Positions 47,423 to 56,313 of a stretch of 64,000 nucleotides of DNA are shown piece after piece. The position numbers and the translations under genes were made by a program. The notes below the pieces were generated by a model that saw only the letters and a list, made by a program, of their open reading frames with translations, was not told where the DNA came from and did not search any database. The stretch is taken from positions 52,801-116,800 of the forward strand of contig NZGD01000127.1 in NCBI GenBank assembly GCA_002690925.1, given 5' to 3'. The DNA is from Rhodopirellula sp. (GTDB lineage Bacteria > Planctomycetota > Planctomycetia > Pirellulales > Pirellulaceae). Every line of letters begins with the position of its first letter. The stretch's first letter is position 1.

Positions 47423-47731
47423 TCAGCTTTGCTCTTCACTGTTCTCGGTTTCGGCTACTTCTGGTGCTGCAGCCGCTGTTTCGAGTTCGACTCGTTTGAC
47501 TTCGTGCTGCTTGGCCGCGCAAGTGGGGCAAGCTGAAACTTCACGCATGATCTCAACACCCTGGCCACCACGATCCGGAGTTGGCTCGTCACGATCGCGG
47601 AAATCACGTCGACCACCACGCTTGAATTCTCGTTTTTGACTCGAGTAACGCTTTTCGCGAACTTCGATGACAACGCTGTGCCGAGTAGTTTTTGGAGGAG
47701 TGATTTGTTGGCAGAAATGGCAGCGAAACAT
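47423..47731 (-). CDS. Small two-CxxC protein with Arg/Gly-rich middle
   Basis: The frame is open further upstream, but the ATG giving MFRCHFCQQITPPKTTRH has AGGA eight bases ahead and puts a CxxC at the N-terminus, so I start there (102 residues). The two CxxC pairs, CHFC (residues 4-7) and CPTC (about residue 68), could bind one zinc ion in a split zinc ribbon. Between them is a basic segment with KRYSSQKREFKRGGRRDFRD and DRGGQGVE, RGG-like and suited to nucleic-acid contact. The C-terminus is Glu/Ala-rich. I do not recognise a named family. Confidence 0.7.
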   Translation of the reverse strand: MFRCHFCQQITPPKTTRHSVVIEVREKRYSSQKREFKRGGRRDFRDRDEPTPDRGGQGVEIMREVSACPTCAAKQHEVKRVELETAAAAPEVAETENSEEQS

Positions 47732-47851
47732 GTTCCCAGTTCCTATTTGAATTGTGTCTGCATGAAGGTTAGCGATTCCTTGCTGGTTCTGTGTTCCTTC
47801 TTTTGCAGAGAGAAACCGAGCCTCGGCAGGGCACCTATGAGTCTGTTGCAA

Positions 47852-48153
47852 TCAAACAGAGTCTTCAAAGGGAACGCGCCACGCAGGGGGAGGCAGTCGT
47901 TGTACCCAAAATCGAGCCGGCAGGATAACGTGACGGCGGTGTTTCGACTAGCCGACAGTTAGACGGTATTTGCGGGACGGAGTAGCAGGGTTCCCCGGCA
48001 AAAGGCCCGTGAATCGGTGCAAAAGGCCCGTGAATCGGTTGAGAGAGGTCGTATGATGCAGATTGTCGCAGACCGAGAACAAAGCGAGGTTCACAAAGCT
48101 GCTCATGCATCGCATTTCCCAAGACCTCCTTGAAGTCTTCCCACAGCGTTGGT
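47852..48153. other. Intergenic region with a 21-bp tandem duplication
   Basis: No gene is seen. The main feature is the perfect 21-bp duplication listed separately. Confidence 0.5.
47998..48039. repeat. 21-bp perfect tandem duplication
   Basis: The unit begins gcaaaaggcccgtgaatcgg and is repeated exactly once, 21 bases later. Confidence 0.95.
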
Positions 48154-49563
48154 TCAAACGCTTTTGTCGTTGAAACGAGTGCTGGGCTGGGTGGCTCTAC
48201 GGGTGGCTCTCCAGTCGAGCACCAAAAAACTGACCATGCAAATCATTGCCAATAAGGTGACCGCAAGCAGTATCGAAAGGAACGTTGGCCAGCCGTGATC
48301 CTTGGCAATCGTTCCGCCAAAGTAATTGAAAAGCATCGCGGCCGCGTACCCAAAAATGTCGATGATAGCGACCAGAAAACCCGCATGTTTTCCTCCGAAT
48401 GCGACGGAAAAAACGCTCATCGGCACGTAGTAAGCAGGTGAAATGGCCAGCCCCAGCAAGAAAATGGTGGTGATTGCAACTTCAGCCTGCATGTTTTCGG
48501 GGACAACATCGAGACGCCAAAGGAGCAGGACGGCTGCACCGCTGAATAGCAATTGACAGCCGATGACGCCAATCAATTGCAGTTTTGAAAGCCGGTCGTA
48601 GTAGAAGCTGGTAATCAGCAGGGCAGCAAACATTCCCATCGGAAATGCGGTCCCGGCGGCGGACGAGCTGCTCGCACTGAATTCGAGCTCGGCCGCGAGA
48701 TAAGCTGGGATGAAGTGTACAAAATCCATGCACACTGTCAGGAAAACAATGCTAAAACCAATGAGCCAAAAGCGGCCGCTCTTGGCGAAAGTTTTACAGG
48801 CCTGCCATAAGGTTTTTTGATCCAACACATGCTGCACGGTCTGTGGATTCTTGACGTAGTCCTCGCTATCACTTCGTTCATGATCGCTGCTAAGGTCATT
48901 TTCGTGCTCCAGCAGCGCAGGAAGTCCCGCATCCTCGGGTCGCTCCTTGAGTGTGAAATAGAGTGCGACGAGGATGCCAGCGGTGAGCGCAGCTGAGACA
49001 AGGAATACGCTTCTCCAGTCCAGGCGTGTCAGCAGGAAACCAAATAAGAGGCCCGCTGCAATCGTGCCCACGCGCGAGCTGGTAGCGATGACGCTCCAGA
49101 CTTGTCCGTAGCGTGTCGATGGAAACCAGGAACGTACCAATTGGACCATTGCGGGCCATCCACCCGCTTTCGCTGCTTGCCCAAAAAAATTGAAAGCAGC
49201 GAACAGGGCGAAAGTGGAGCTGAAGGCAAACCCAACATTTGCAATCGCCGTCAAGGAGAGTGCGAGCAGAAACATCCGTCGGCCTCCCAGCAGGTCAGCT
49301 CCCGGACCTGTGACCAGCTTTCCCATGATTGCACCAGCAGAGTGCCACGCCATCAAATGCCCAAATGATGCTTCGTCGATGTTCAATTCCGGGTCTTGCA
49401 TCATCCCGACGCTGCACGCAGCCAATGTGTTTCGGCAAAGCATGAGGGCTGCGTAGCCGATGTACATCGAGATCAGAACAAGTAGTTGGAATCGAACAAA
49501 CGGGCTGATGGATTCAGTTTGGGATAGCCTCGACATGAAATTGGAGCGCAGTGGCTTGTTCAT
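48154..49563 (-). CDS. MFS transporter (organophosphate/sugar-phosphate antiporter-like)
   Basis: An upstream TTG extends the frame, but the ATG giving MNKPLRSNFMSRLSQ is the likelier start (469 residues). About twelve hydrophobic segments are visible. Features of the OPA/GlpT-like branch are LISMYIGYAALMLCRNTLAA, ASFGHLMAWHSAGAIMGKLVTGPGADLLGGRR (MFS signature with DLLGGRR) and AGGWPAMVQLVRSWFPSTRYGQVW. A hydrophilic central loop (residues about 215-260) is typical. Members exchange organic phosphate esters for phosphate, but substrate cannot be assigned. It stands alone. Confidence 0.87.
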   Translation of the reverse strand: MNKPLRSNFMSRLSQTESISPFVRFQLLVLISMYIGYAALMLCRNTLAACSVGMMQDPELNIDEASFGHLMAWHSAGAIMGKLVTGPGADLLGGRRMFLLALSLTAIANVGFAFSSTFALFAAFNFFGQAAKAGGWPAMVQLVRSWFPSTRYGQVWSVIATSSRVGTIAAGLLFGFLLTRLDWRSVFLVSAALTAGILVALYFTLKERPEDAGLPALLEHENDLSSDHERSDSEDYVKNPQTVQHVLDQKTLWQACKTFAKSGRFWLIGFSIVFLTVCMDFVHFIPAYLAAELEFSASSSSAAGTAFPMGMFAALLITSFYYDRLSKLQLIGVIGCQLLFSGAAVLLLWRLDVVPENMQAEVAITTIFLLGLAISPAYYVPMSVFSVAFGGKHAGFLVAIIDIFGYAAAMLFNYFGGTIAKDHGWPTFLSILLAVTLLAMICMVSFLVLDWRATRRATQPSTRFNDKSV

Positions 49564-49718
49564 TCGCTCGTTTCCGGTAAAAAGCAAGACTTCACGTTGA
49601 GAGCCAAGTTGGTCGAATGTCAACCATCTGTCATTAGCAGGGTGCGTTTAACACACCTGTCAGGCTGCAGGCTCAATGTGTTGGCTTGGACTTGGCTGTA
49701 CATTGTCAGGTTTGCTGG

Positions 49719-50927
49719 CTATTCATCGCCTTCGTTGGATCTGTATGGCAGGTCGAGCAATTGATGCAGTTGCTGTTCGATCGCCATCATCACTGGATCT
49801 TCGCTCGCTTTTCTGTCCCGTTTTGTTGCAACGGGAATTGCTGGACCGATTTGAACCGTCGCAGACATTGGCCGGTGGATCCGACTGACATCGGTCAGGT
49901 CTTCTTCGAATTTTTCAACCGTTTCTAACTGGCGTTCATTGCTGGGTTGGGATTTCACGTATGTCGGAGGGTAGTGCCCAAGTTGCTGCGCGATGTACAT
50001 GTCCGCTAATTGATTCCACCGACGCTGCCGTTCTTCTTCAGGCAGGTCCTCTGTGATCATGTCACGAAGAATCTCAATACGCAGTTGTTTCACCCGATTG
50101 ACGATGGTTCCGCTATTCTTTCCATCCAACCATTCTTTCTCGATGGGACTGAGGATCTGGTTGATCAGGTTTGCCACGCGTTCGGGGATCGGACCCGTTT
50201 GCGGTGCACCGATGTATTCAATCTCTTTCAGCCATAGCAAGGCTTCGCCAACACGGTAGATGCGTTGGGTGCGATCAGGATCGCGTCGAGGACGCCATGA
50301 CAGCGCCTTTTCGATGTCATCCAAAGTCTGGTGAATTGCTTCGTCGATGTTGCCATGGAAGTGGTACCGTATGCCCACTGGATGAACTACCACCTGGCCT
50401 GGTGTTTGCAGTGCTGCACGTTTTTTGGCAGCTGAGCGGGCAATGAAGGAAACTCCATCCATCAACGCCAGCAGTCGGTCGTTGGTCCGAGTGATGACAC
50501 CCTCCGGGAAAATGACCAGTGGCCGCTTTGCCTCTGCCAGAATGTCGACGCCCGCCTGCAGAGCTTGGCGGTCCATGCCTTCCCGATAGACACTGAAGGC
50601 ACCCATGCGACGCAGAACAAAACGTTGCAACCAGCCTTGTTTGAAGAGATGCCAACTAGCCATGGTGTGCGGTGCCAGGCCAACGCGGTGGCACACTTCA
50701 TTGATTACCGATGGGTCTGCGGGACGACAGTGATTTGGTGCCAGCAAAATCCCGTGGCCAGCCTTGATGGATTCCTGCAGGTGCTCCAGCCCCTTGCAGT
50801 CTATCGACTCGATCCCAAAGTTTTTTCGCAAGAAACGCGGCATGATGCATTGCAGGCTGCGAGCCCACCACGTGCCCCGGTACGGTGGTACAAACTCGTA
50901 GGCTTCATCAATGACGACAGATTGCAT
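49719..50927 (-). CDS. PlsC-type acyltransferase
   Basis: The 402-residue protein has an acyltransferase domain in its first 200 residues: GILLAPNHCRPADPSVI with the catalytic NHxxxxD, WLQRFVLRRMGAFSVYREG and VIFPEGVITRTND. These are the motifs of lysophosphatidic-acid and related acyltransferases that add acyl chains to lipids at the inner face of the membrane. The remaining half has no clear motif and is helical and charged; it makes the protein longer than a typical PlsC of about 250 residues. Specificity is unknown. It has no long membrane helix. Confidence 0.88.
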   Translation of the reverse strand: MQSVVIDEAYEFVPPYRGTWWARSLQCIMPRFLRKNFGIESIDCKGLEHLQESIKAGHGILLAPNHCRPADPSVINEVCHRVGLAPHTMASWHLFKQGWLQRFVLRRMGAFSVYREGMDRQALQAGVDILAEAKRPLVIFPEGVITRTNDRLLALMDGVSFIARSAAKKRAALQTPGQVVVHPVGIRYHFHGNIDEAIHQTLDDIEKALSWRPRRDPDRTQRIYRVGEALLWLKEIEYIGAPQTGPIPERVANLINQILSPIEKEWLDGKNSGTIVNRVKQLRIEILRDMITEDLPEEERQRRWNQLADMYIAQQLGHYPPTYVKSQPSNERQLETVEKFEEDLTDVSRIHRPMSATVQIGPAIPVATKRDRKASEDPVMMAIEQQLHQLLDLPYRSNEGDE

Positions 50928-51156
50928 GTTGGCCTGAAATCCCGATGGAGAAATAGTTTAGCGTTGAAAATGATCATATCAGTGCTTCGGCGGGGTCACG
51001 ATCGCACTATTTGTACAGCTGTTCGAGGCAGGAGCCCCTCCCTGCTATTCCGCAGCGCCTTTTCTCAGGAACTCATGCATATTGATGGAATTTGCTGGCT
51101 TAAGCTTAGCAGCTGTCACAAGATGCTGGCGTGAAAGCTTCCTGCTTCATGAAAAC

Positions 51157-52668
51157 CTATTCATTAAAAAAGTAGTTGGGGTAATCGAGCTTCAGTGCAC
51201 TCTTGGCTGGCTTACCGTCAATGAAGCATGACTCGATCTCTGCTTTTAGGCGGGCTTGAGTGACAGGGTTGAGCAATGGATCGTTCGTTTCTAACCGCCA
51301 TTGCTCAAGCCTTTTAGATAGTTTTTGCAGTGTTTCATGATGCTGAGGATCAGCTGACAGGTTATTGAATTCCCACGGATCATTCTGCAAATCGTAAAGC
51401 TCGTATGCTGGAGGCCGCTCCATTAGACGGTATGCTGCTTGCACTTGAGGTGGGGCTGCCTGGATAACCTTGGGAAGGCCTTCAAAGAACCGATTGATCG
51501 TGAAGGAGTAACCCGGGTTGATTTGATCAGGTTGTAGGTTTCTGATCAGTTTGTAGCGTGCATCCCGTACCGTACGTTGCGGAAAAAAATTGTGGGCGGA
51601 ATGCAGGTGATACTCTGTGTAGAGATGTTCACGCCACTCGACCACTTTGTGTTCGAAGAGAGGTGCCAACGATCGGCCAGCCAGTTTGTCTGGGGCATGA
51701 ACACGAGCAGCTTCAAGCAGCGTGGGCATCAAATCCAGGGTTGACACCAGTTCGGTCCGGACAGTTCCCGGTCGGGTGTGCCCCGGCCAACGAATTATCA
51801 TTGGAACTCGGACTCCTCCTTCATAGGAGGTGCGTTTGCCACGCAGCAGGTCAGCGCCGTGATCACCAAAGTAAACGACCAGCGTCTCTTGGTTTTTTCC
51901 CGATTCCTTCAGTTTTGCTAACAGATCACCAATCAAATGGTCCAACCGGCTCATGCAGTTGTAATAATTGGCAGTCTCGGTTCGCAGTTGAGGTGAATCG
52001 AGTCCCATGTAGTTGAGGGGCAGAACATCCGATCCAGTTAACGGTTTAGCCGGTAGTCCCGCCACTTGTTTCGTGAACGGTCGGTGTGCGTCAGGGTAGT
52101 TCACCGCAAGGAAGAACGGCTGTGATGATTCGGTGAAAAAGGTTGATGCTTCGGTGGCATACTGCTCAAGGTCTTGGCGAGCGAAATTTGAGGTGGTGGT
52201 TCGCTTGAAGTCGAAAGGAAAAGCTGTTTTTGGATTCACATGTATTTTACCGATGATTCCCGTTCGGTAGCCGGCATTGTGTAGGCTCCGCACCAGATTG
52301 GGCTGACTCTCGTCGTACATACGGAATTTCCATGTCGCCAATCCAATTTGCCCGTTCTGGTGAGGGTACAGACCCGTCAGGTAGGCAGCTCGTGACTGGC
52401 TGCATCCAGCTTGGGGAACATAGGCGTTGTGAAAACGAACACCTTGGGCTGCGAGTCCGTTGAGTACCGGTGTTTTAACATGTGGATTTCCATAGCATCC
52501 AAGTTCCTGTCCGTTGTCCTCTGAAATGATGACCAGAATATTTGGTCGTGATTTTGCGGCTAGCTCAGAGCCCTCACTTTCGCGAGATGCGCAAGAACTC
52601 GCGATCAGGACAAGTAGTAGCATTGAGGAAACCAGCTGCAGATTTCGCAATGTGTCGTCACGTTTCAC
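51157..52668 (-). CDS. Sulfatase, heparan N-sulfatase (sulfamidase)-like
   Basis: The start is a GTG. A hydrophobic stretch ends in ASSC at residue 26, a plausible lipoprotein site. The catalytic motif is CSQSRAAYLTG at residue 89, with Cys expected to be converted to formylglycine. The usual Pro after the first variable residue (CxPSR) is Gln here. Other active-site segments are ILVIISEDNGQELGCYGNP, GLYPHQNGQIGLATW, RTGIIGKIHVNPKTAFPFDF and YFGDHGADLLRGKRTSYEGG. The HQNGxxGL and RTGIIGKxHVxP-type sequence resembles human SGSH. It should cleave N- or O-sulfate from a glycan, in the periplasm. A second sulfatase lies 220 bases upstream on the same strand. Confidence 0.93.
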   Translation of the reverse strand: MKRDDTLRNLQLVSSMLLLVLIASSCASRESEGSELAAKSRPNILVIISEDNGQELGCYGNPHVKTPVLNGLAAQGVRFHNAYVPQAGCSQSRAAYLTGLYPHQNGQIGLATWKFRMYDESQPNLVRSLHNAGYRTGIIGKIHVNPKTAFPFDFKRTTTSNFARQDLEQYATEASTFFTESSQPFFLAVNYPDAHRPFTKQVAGLPAKPLTGSDVLPLNYMGLDSPQLRTETANYYNCMSRLDHLIGDLLAKLKESGKNQETLVVYFGDHGADLLRGKRTSYEGGVRVPMIIRWPGHTRPGTVRTELVSTLDLMPTLLEAARVHAPDKLAGRSLAPLFEHKVVEWREHLYTEYHLHSAHNFFPQRTVRDARYKLIRNLQPDQINPGYSFTINRFFEGLPKVIQAAPPQVQAAYRLMERPPAYELYDLQNDPWEFNNLSADPQHHETLQKLSKRLEQWRLETNDPLLNPVTQARLKAEIESCFIDGKPAKSALKLDYPNYFFNE

Positions 52669-52886
52669 AGGATGGATTCTCTCGTTTTGAAAAGTGGGTT
52701 TGAATGAAGCATCGGAGAGCTGAGATTATTTGCAGTGAATTGCTCGTCCTGCAGCTGTTTGCGGGAGAGCTTGTGTTGGCATGTCATTCCGCAAACGGAT
52801 ACCTCGCGGTTCACCGGACTGTTGATAATGGAGTCGTGGCACGAAAATATGTGTTCCCGTTTAAGGCCTTGTGCTCGTGTACGCGA

Positions 52887-54440
52887 CTATTCAACGCTTT
52901 TTTTAATTGGGGGGGTGGCGTGTTTCCAGCCAGCCGAAAGAATTCGTTCAAGTTTCTGCTGTGTTCCAGCGTACTGCGGGATTCCAATACAGTTCTCAGT
53001 TTCGATATCGCTTGTCTCGTAGTCATAGAGCTCACGAGCAACGATTTTACCACTTTTCCACTGACGCCACTCAACGTAACGATATCGGTCGGTGCGGACT
53101 GAATATCCCATGATGTCACCGTGGCTCTTGTGGCGGTTCGATGTTTTGTCTCGTGGGTGTTGGCTAAACGCAGCGTGTTTCCACGCTTGCTCTGGATTCT
53201 TCAGTAAGGGGTAGAAGCTCGTGCCCTCAAGGCCATGGGGAAGCGGCAAGCCACAAATCTCGGCAAGCGTCGGATAGAGATCCACAAGTTCAACGAGCTT
53301 GCTGCAGGTTGTGTTGTTGTCTGTACGTTTGATGTCGCCGCTGCCGGATGTTCTTTTTGGCAGTGCGACAATGAGAGGAACGCGAGTGGATAGTTCGTAG
53401 TTGTTCGCTTTGGTCCACAAGTGTTGCTCACCAAGGTGAAAGCCATGATCACCCCAGACGACGATCAGCGTATTGTCTGACAACTTCAGTTCTGAAAGGT
53501 GCATTAGTATGCGACCAATCTGCGTGTCGATGTAACTCACACAGGCATAGTAGCCGTGCCTGAGTTGCTGGATTTTGTCGGAAGTCAGTTCGCCATCATC
53601 GGGGATGTCGGTATAGCCCTCCAATTCTCTCCAGCTGCGAGTGGCCTGTTCCGGAGCGTTCGTCGGGTGTGCTTGATGGGCAGGTAGTGGGATGTCGCCC
53701 TTCTGATAGAGGTTCCAAAAGCGACTGGGAGCGCAAAACGGTAGGTGTGGTTTACGGAATCCTACTGCCAAAAAAAATGGGCTCCCGTCTGCTTTGAACT
53801 TTGTCAGACGCTTGATGGCCGCCTCGCAGACTTGTCCGTCAATGTAGGTGTCATCTGGGACATCGGCTGCTTCAGTAGCCCTGCGTTTAAGTCCACTACC
53901 TTGCAGGTTTTTCGCCAGTGCATAACGCAATTTGGGGTCGCGGTTGATTGCCAGTAACGGTTTTTGTGTCCACGAGGGAGGGTCAGAAGCAGGTTTGCCG
54001 TTCCCATGAAAAATTTTTCCGATCCCTTGCGTTTGATAGCCATGTTGTTTGAAAAATTGGGGAAGGGTAATCGTGTCGGGTAATGCTTCACGAAAATGAG
54101 TCGAGAGGTCCCAGACTCGTGTCGTGTCCGGGCGTTTACCGGTGAGAAGCGACAGACGCGACGGACTGCACAAGGCCTGTTGGCAGTAGGCATGTTGAAA
54201 TACCGTCCCGACTGAAGCTAGGCGGTCCAGATGTGGAGTGATCGCTGTTTTGTCCCCGTAGCATCCCAGAGTAGGACGCAGGTCATCGACGGCAATGAAT
54301 AGCACATTGGGCCTTTGACGAGAGGGAGAATTTGCCGTGGATGGATCGTGGTCAACGCCCCATGAAACGCTTGCAAAATGGCAGCCACACAAGGCTGTCA
54401 GGAGCGATAGTAGCATGTGTTGTGGGGGTGAGGATCGCAT
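52887..54440 (-). CDS. Sulfatase, iduronate-2-sulfatase-like
   Basis: The frame is open 80 codons upstream, but that part is Pro-rich and lacks an export signal; I start at the ATG giving MRSSPPQHMLLSLLTALCG (517 residues). The catalytic Cys91 lies in CSPSRLSLLTGKRPDTTRVWD, which with NVLFIAVDDLRPTLGCYGD and QFFKQHGYQTQGIGKIFHG closely resembles human iduronate-2-sulfatase. VVWGDHGFHLGEQHLWTK carries the metal-binding Asp and His. It should remove 2-O-sulfate from a uronic acid in an extracellular glycan after formylglycine maturation; no maturation gene is in the window. With the adjacent sulfamidase-like gene it suggests a heparan-like substrate. Confidence 0.94.
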   Translation of the reverse strand: MRSSPPQHMLLSLLTALCGCHFASVSWGVDHDPSTANSPSRQRPNVLFIAVDDLRPTLGCYGDKTAITPHLDRLASVGTVFQHAYCQQALCSPSRLSLLTGKRPDTTRVWDLSTHFREALPDTITLPQFFKQHGYQTQGIGKIFHGNGKPASDPPSWTQKPLLAINRDPKLRYALAKNLQGSGLKRRATEAADVPDDTYIDGQVCEAAIKRLTKFKADGSPFFLAVGFRKPHLPFCAPSRFWNLYQKGDIPLPAHQAHPTNAPEQATRSWRELEGYTDIPDDGELTSDKIQQLRHGYYACVSYIDTQIGRILMHLSELKLSDNTLIVVWGDHGFHLGEQHLWTKANNYELSTRVPLIVALPKRTSGSGDIKRTDNNTTCSKLVELVDLYPTLAEICGLPLPHGLEGTSFYPLLKNPEQAWKHAAFSQHPRDKTSNRHKSHGDIMGYSVRTDRYRYVEWRQWKSGKIVARELYDYETSDIETENCIGIPQYAGTQQKLERILSAGWKHATPPIKKSVE

Positions 54441-55084
54441 GGCGATTTTGTGTTGGTGCTGAGGCATGGGGATCATCAGGTGAAGAGGCTGTGGGCTACC
54501 TTGATCAATCTGCTCGCCGTTTTTTGGGATCTGCGTACGGGGAAGTTGGCTGGCTGGTGCAGGGGCAGGCCGTTTTTCGGTGATTGGCTGCGGGACTGTG
54601 ACTGGGCCAATCGATGGTGATCTGGCGATGTTAATTGGTGTCCTTGGTGAGACTCCGTCTGGACCTGCGGTAGGGTTCACTGCACTCCCAAGACGGCCTG
54701 TGACTACTACCCTGCAAAGTTTAATCCATCAGGACGTCCCGCTGTGCGGCATGGCTGTGCGGCATGGCCGTGCGGCATGGTGGATAAGCAATTTCGCAGT
54801 GATTCGATGCAGCACGGCAAATGCAGTGCTGGCAGTTGCGATCAAGCATTGCATGATGTTCGAGAGTAGGACTGAAGTTTTTCAGGTTTGCATAATCGTT
54901 TGCGGAGTTTGAAATTACCTTGCACGTCGTTGGCGGACTGGATTGCCCGTCCAGTGTTTTGTTGTTTGCGGATTCAGCGTTTGCCCGTTGACGACTTGCG
55001 TTGCCGTCAGTACAACCACGGCCCAACAGTGAGCTGCATAAGAATTGAAGTCAGAAGTGTCAGAAGTCGAAGTGTTAGAAGCCC
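54441..55084. other. Divergent intergenic region with tandem repeats
   Basis: It separates the sulfatase and SET genes. A 13-bp repeat is listed separately. Near 55047-55081 an irregular 9-base pattern (agaagtgtc, agaagtcga, agtgttagaag) lies just before the SET start and leaves its ribosome binding site weak. Confidence 0.45.
54741..54779. repeat. 13-bp unit repeated three times
   Basis: The unit gctgtgcggcatg is present twice exactly and a third time as gccgtgcggcatg, head to tail. Confidence 0.95.
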
Positions 55085-55588
55085 ATGAAGGTTCTTGATA
55101 AATCTCGTCGCAAGAAATTGCAGCGAAAAGTGGATGTGGAGTATGGCTACCGCAGTTATCGTGATCGCGATGTCGAAGTACGCAAAGCCAATTGCGGATT
55201 TGGCGTCTTTGCCAGACGCCAGTTCCTGCCGGGTGAACTTATCATTGAGATCACCGGGCAATTGATTGAACGCGAGTCTTACAATGGCTCGAGTTTTGTG
55301 ATGGAATTGAATGATAAATGGAGCATGGAGCCGTCAATTCCTGCAGCATTCTTGAATCACTCCTGTAGTCCTAATGCTGAGCTGTTACAGATCACGGAAT
55401 ATACGCTCGGGCTACTGGCACTTTGCAATATTGAGCCCGGCACCGAACTGAGTTTTGATTACCAGTGGCCGGCACTTCATTGGATTCCACGTTGCCTTTG
55501 TGGTGCACCGGTCTGCCGAGGTTGGGTGGTTAGTGAAAATGAAGTCAAAGCGATGAAAAAATTGGCCAAGAAAAACAAGGCACGTTAG
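55085..55588 (+). CDS. SET-domain protein methyltransferase
   Basis: The 167-residue protein has the essential SET motifs: KANCGFGVFARRQFLPGELI at the start of the domain, FLNHSCSPNAEL (the NHS-C-PN cofactor and substrate motif) and ELSFDYQWPA. A post-SET zinc motif, CLCGAPVCRG, follows. The short basic tail KKLAKKNKAR ends the protein. SET enzymes transfer methyl from S-adenosylmethionine to lysine. The bacterial target is unknown; a basic DNA-binding or ribosomal protein is a reasonable guess. The gene converges with the FabZ-like gene. Confidence 0.92.
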   Translation: MKVLDKSRRKKLQRKVDVEYGYRSYRDRDVEVRKANCGFGVFARRQFLPGELIIEITGQLIERESYNGSSFVMELNDKWSMEPSIPAAFLNHSCSPNAELLQITEYTLGLLALCNIEPGTELSFDYQWPALHWIPRCLCGAPVCRGWVVSENEVKAMKKLAKKNKAR

Positions 55589-55660
55589 GTGCTATCGGGA
55601 TGACTCGTTGACGCGGTGTCATTTTGTATCTATTCCTGCACCCAGGTATTGCCTGCCAAC

Positions 55661-56158
55661 TCAGCTATCGATTCCGCTGAGGACGCTTGATAGGACGTTG
55701 GTCAATTGGAATTGATTTTTCATGATCAATTGTTTTTCGACGGTGACGCGCGTGGTAAAGTCGAAAATACCACTGATCAGTTCGTTGAGCTTGACTTCCA
55801 CCCGCAGGCGGTCTCCCGGACGTGCAAAACCTTTGTATTTGGCTTGCTTTACACGCACTAGCACCCCTAACGCATATTTGTTGAAGTGGGGGTCATGGGT
55901 GTTGTAAACCTCCATCGGATTGTGCCTTGCTGCAATCAAGACGCCGGCCGACTGTGTTGAAAGCTCCTGCATCATTGCACCCGGGAAGATCGGTGCACCG
56001 GGGAAATGTCCTTCAAGGAAAAATTCATCGCCCGAGATCTGTTTCTCGGTAACGATGGAGTCTTCGTCGATGGATACGATTGTTTCAACGAGCAGGTAGG
56101 GGGCACGATGATGCAGGTAGTCTTCGGCTTTGTCAAAGTCGTGGTGAAAAATTGCCAT
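55661..56158 (-). CDS. FabZ/FabA-like hotdog dehydratase
   Basis: The 165-residue protein has the FabZ signature EGHFPGAPIFPGAMMQE with catalytic His51 and Glu65. RAPYLLVETIVSID at the start and KYKGFARPGDRLRVEVKL later are also family features. FabZ removes water from 3-hydroxyacyl-ACP in fatty acid synthesis. The neighbourhood lacks lpxA, lpxD and other fab genes, so it may be a second, specialised dehydratase. Alternative: a non-catalytic hotdog protein, but both catalytic residues are present. Confidence 0.88.
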   Translation of the reverse strand: MAIFHHDFDKAEDYLHHRAPYLLVETIVSIDEDSIVTEKQISGDEFFLEGHFPGAPIFPGAMMQELSTQSAGVLIAARHNPMEVYNTHDPHFNKYALGVLVRVKQAKYKGFARPGDRLRVEVKLNELISGIFDFTTRVTVEKQLIMKNQFQLTNVLSSVLSGIDS

Positions 56159-56313
56159 GGGGTTGATGCGTGCCTTGTGTGGAAGAATGCGGGACGCGCT
56201 TGCGGGACGCGATTCCGGGGCAAGTACGGTTCTTGCGTGTCAGTTGTGGATTCCGACAAACAGTTCGAATCCTTGAAAGATCTTATCCACAAGTCAAAGG
56301 CGGCGGCAGCGTA

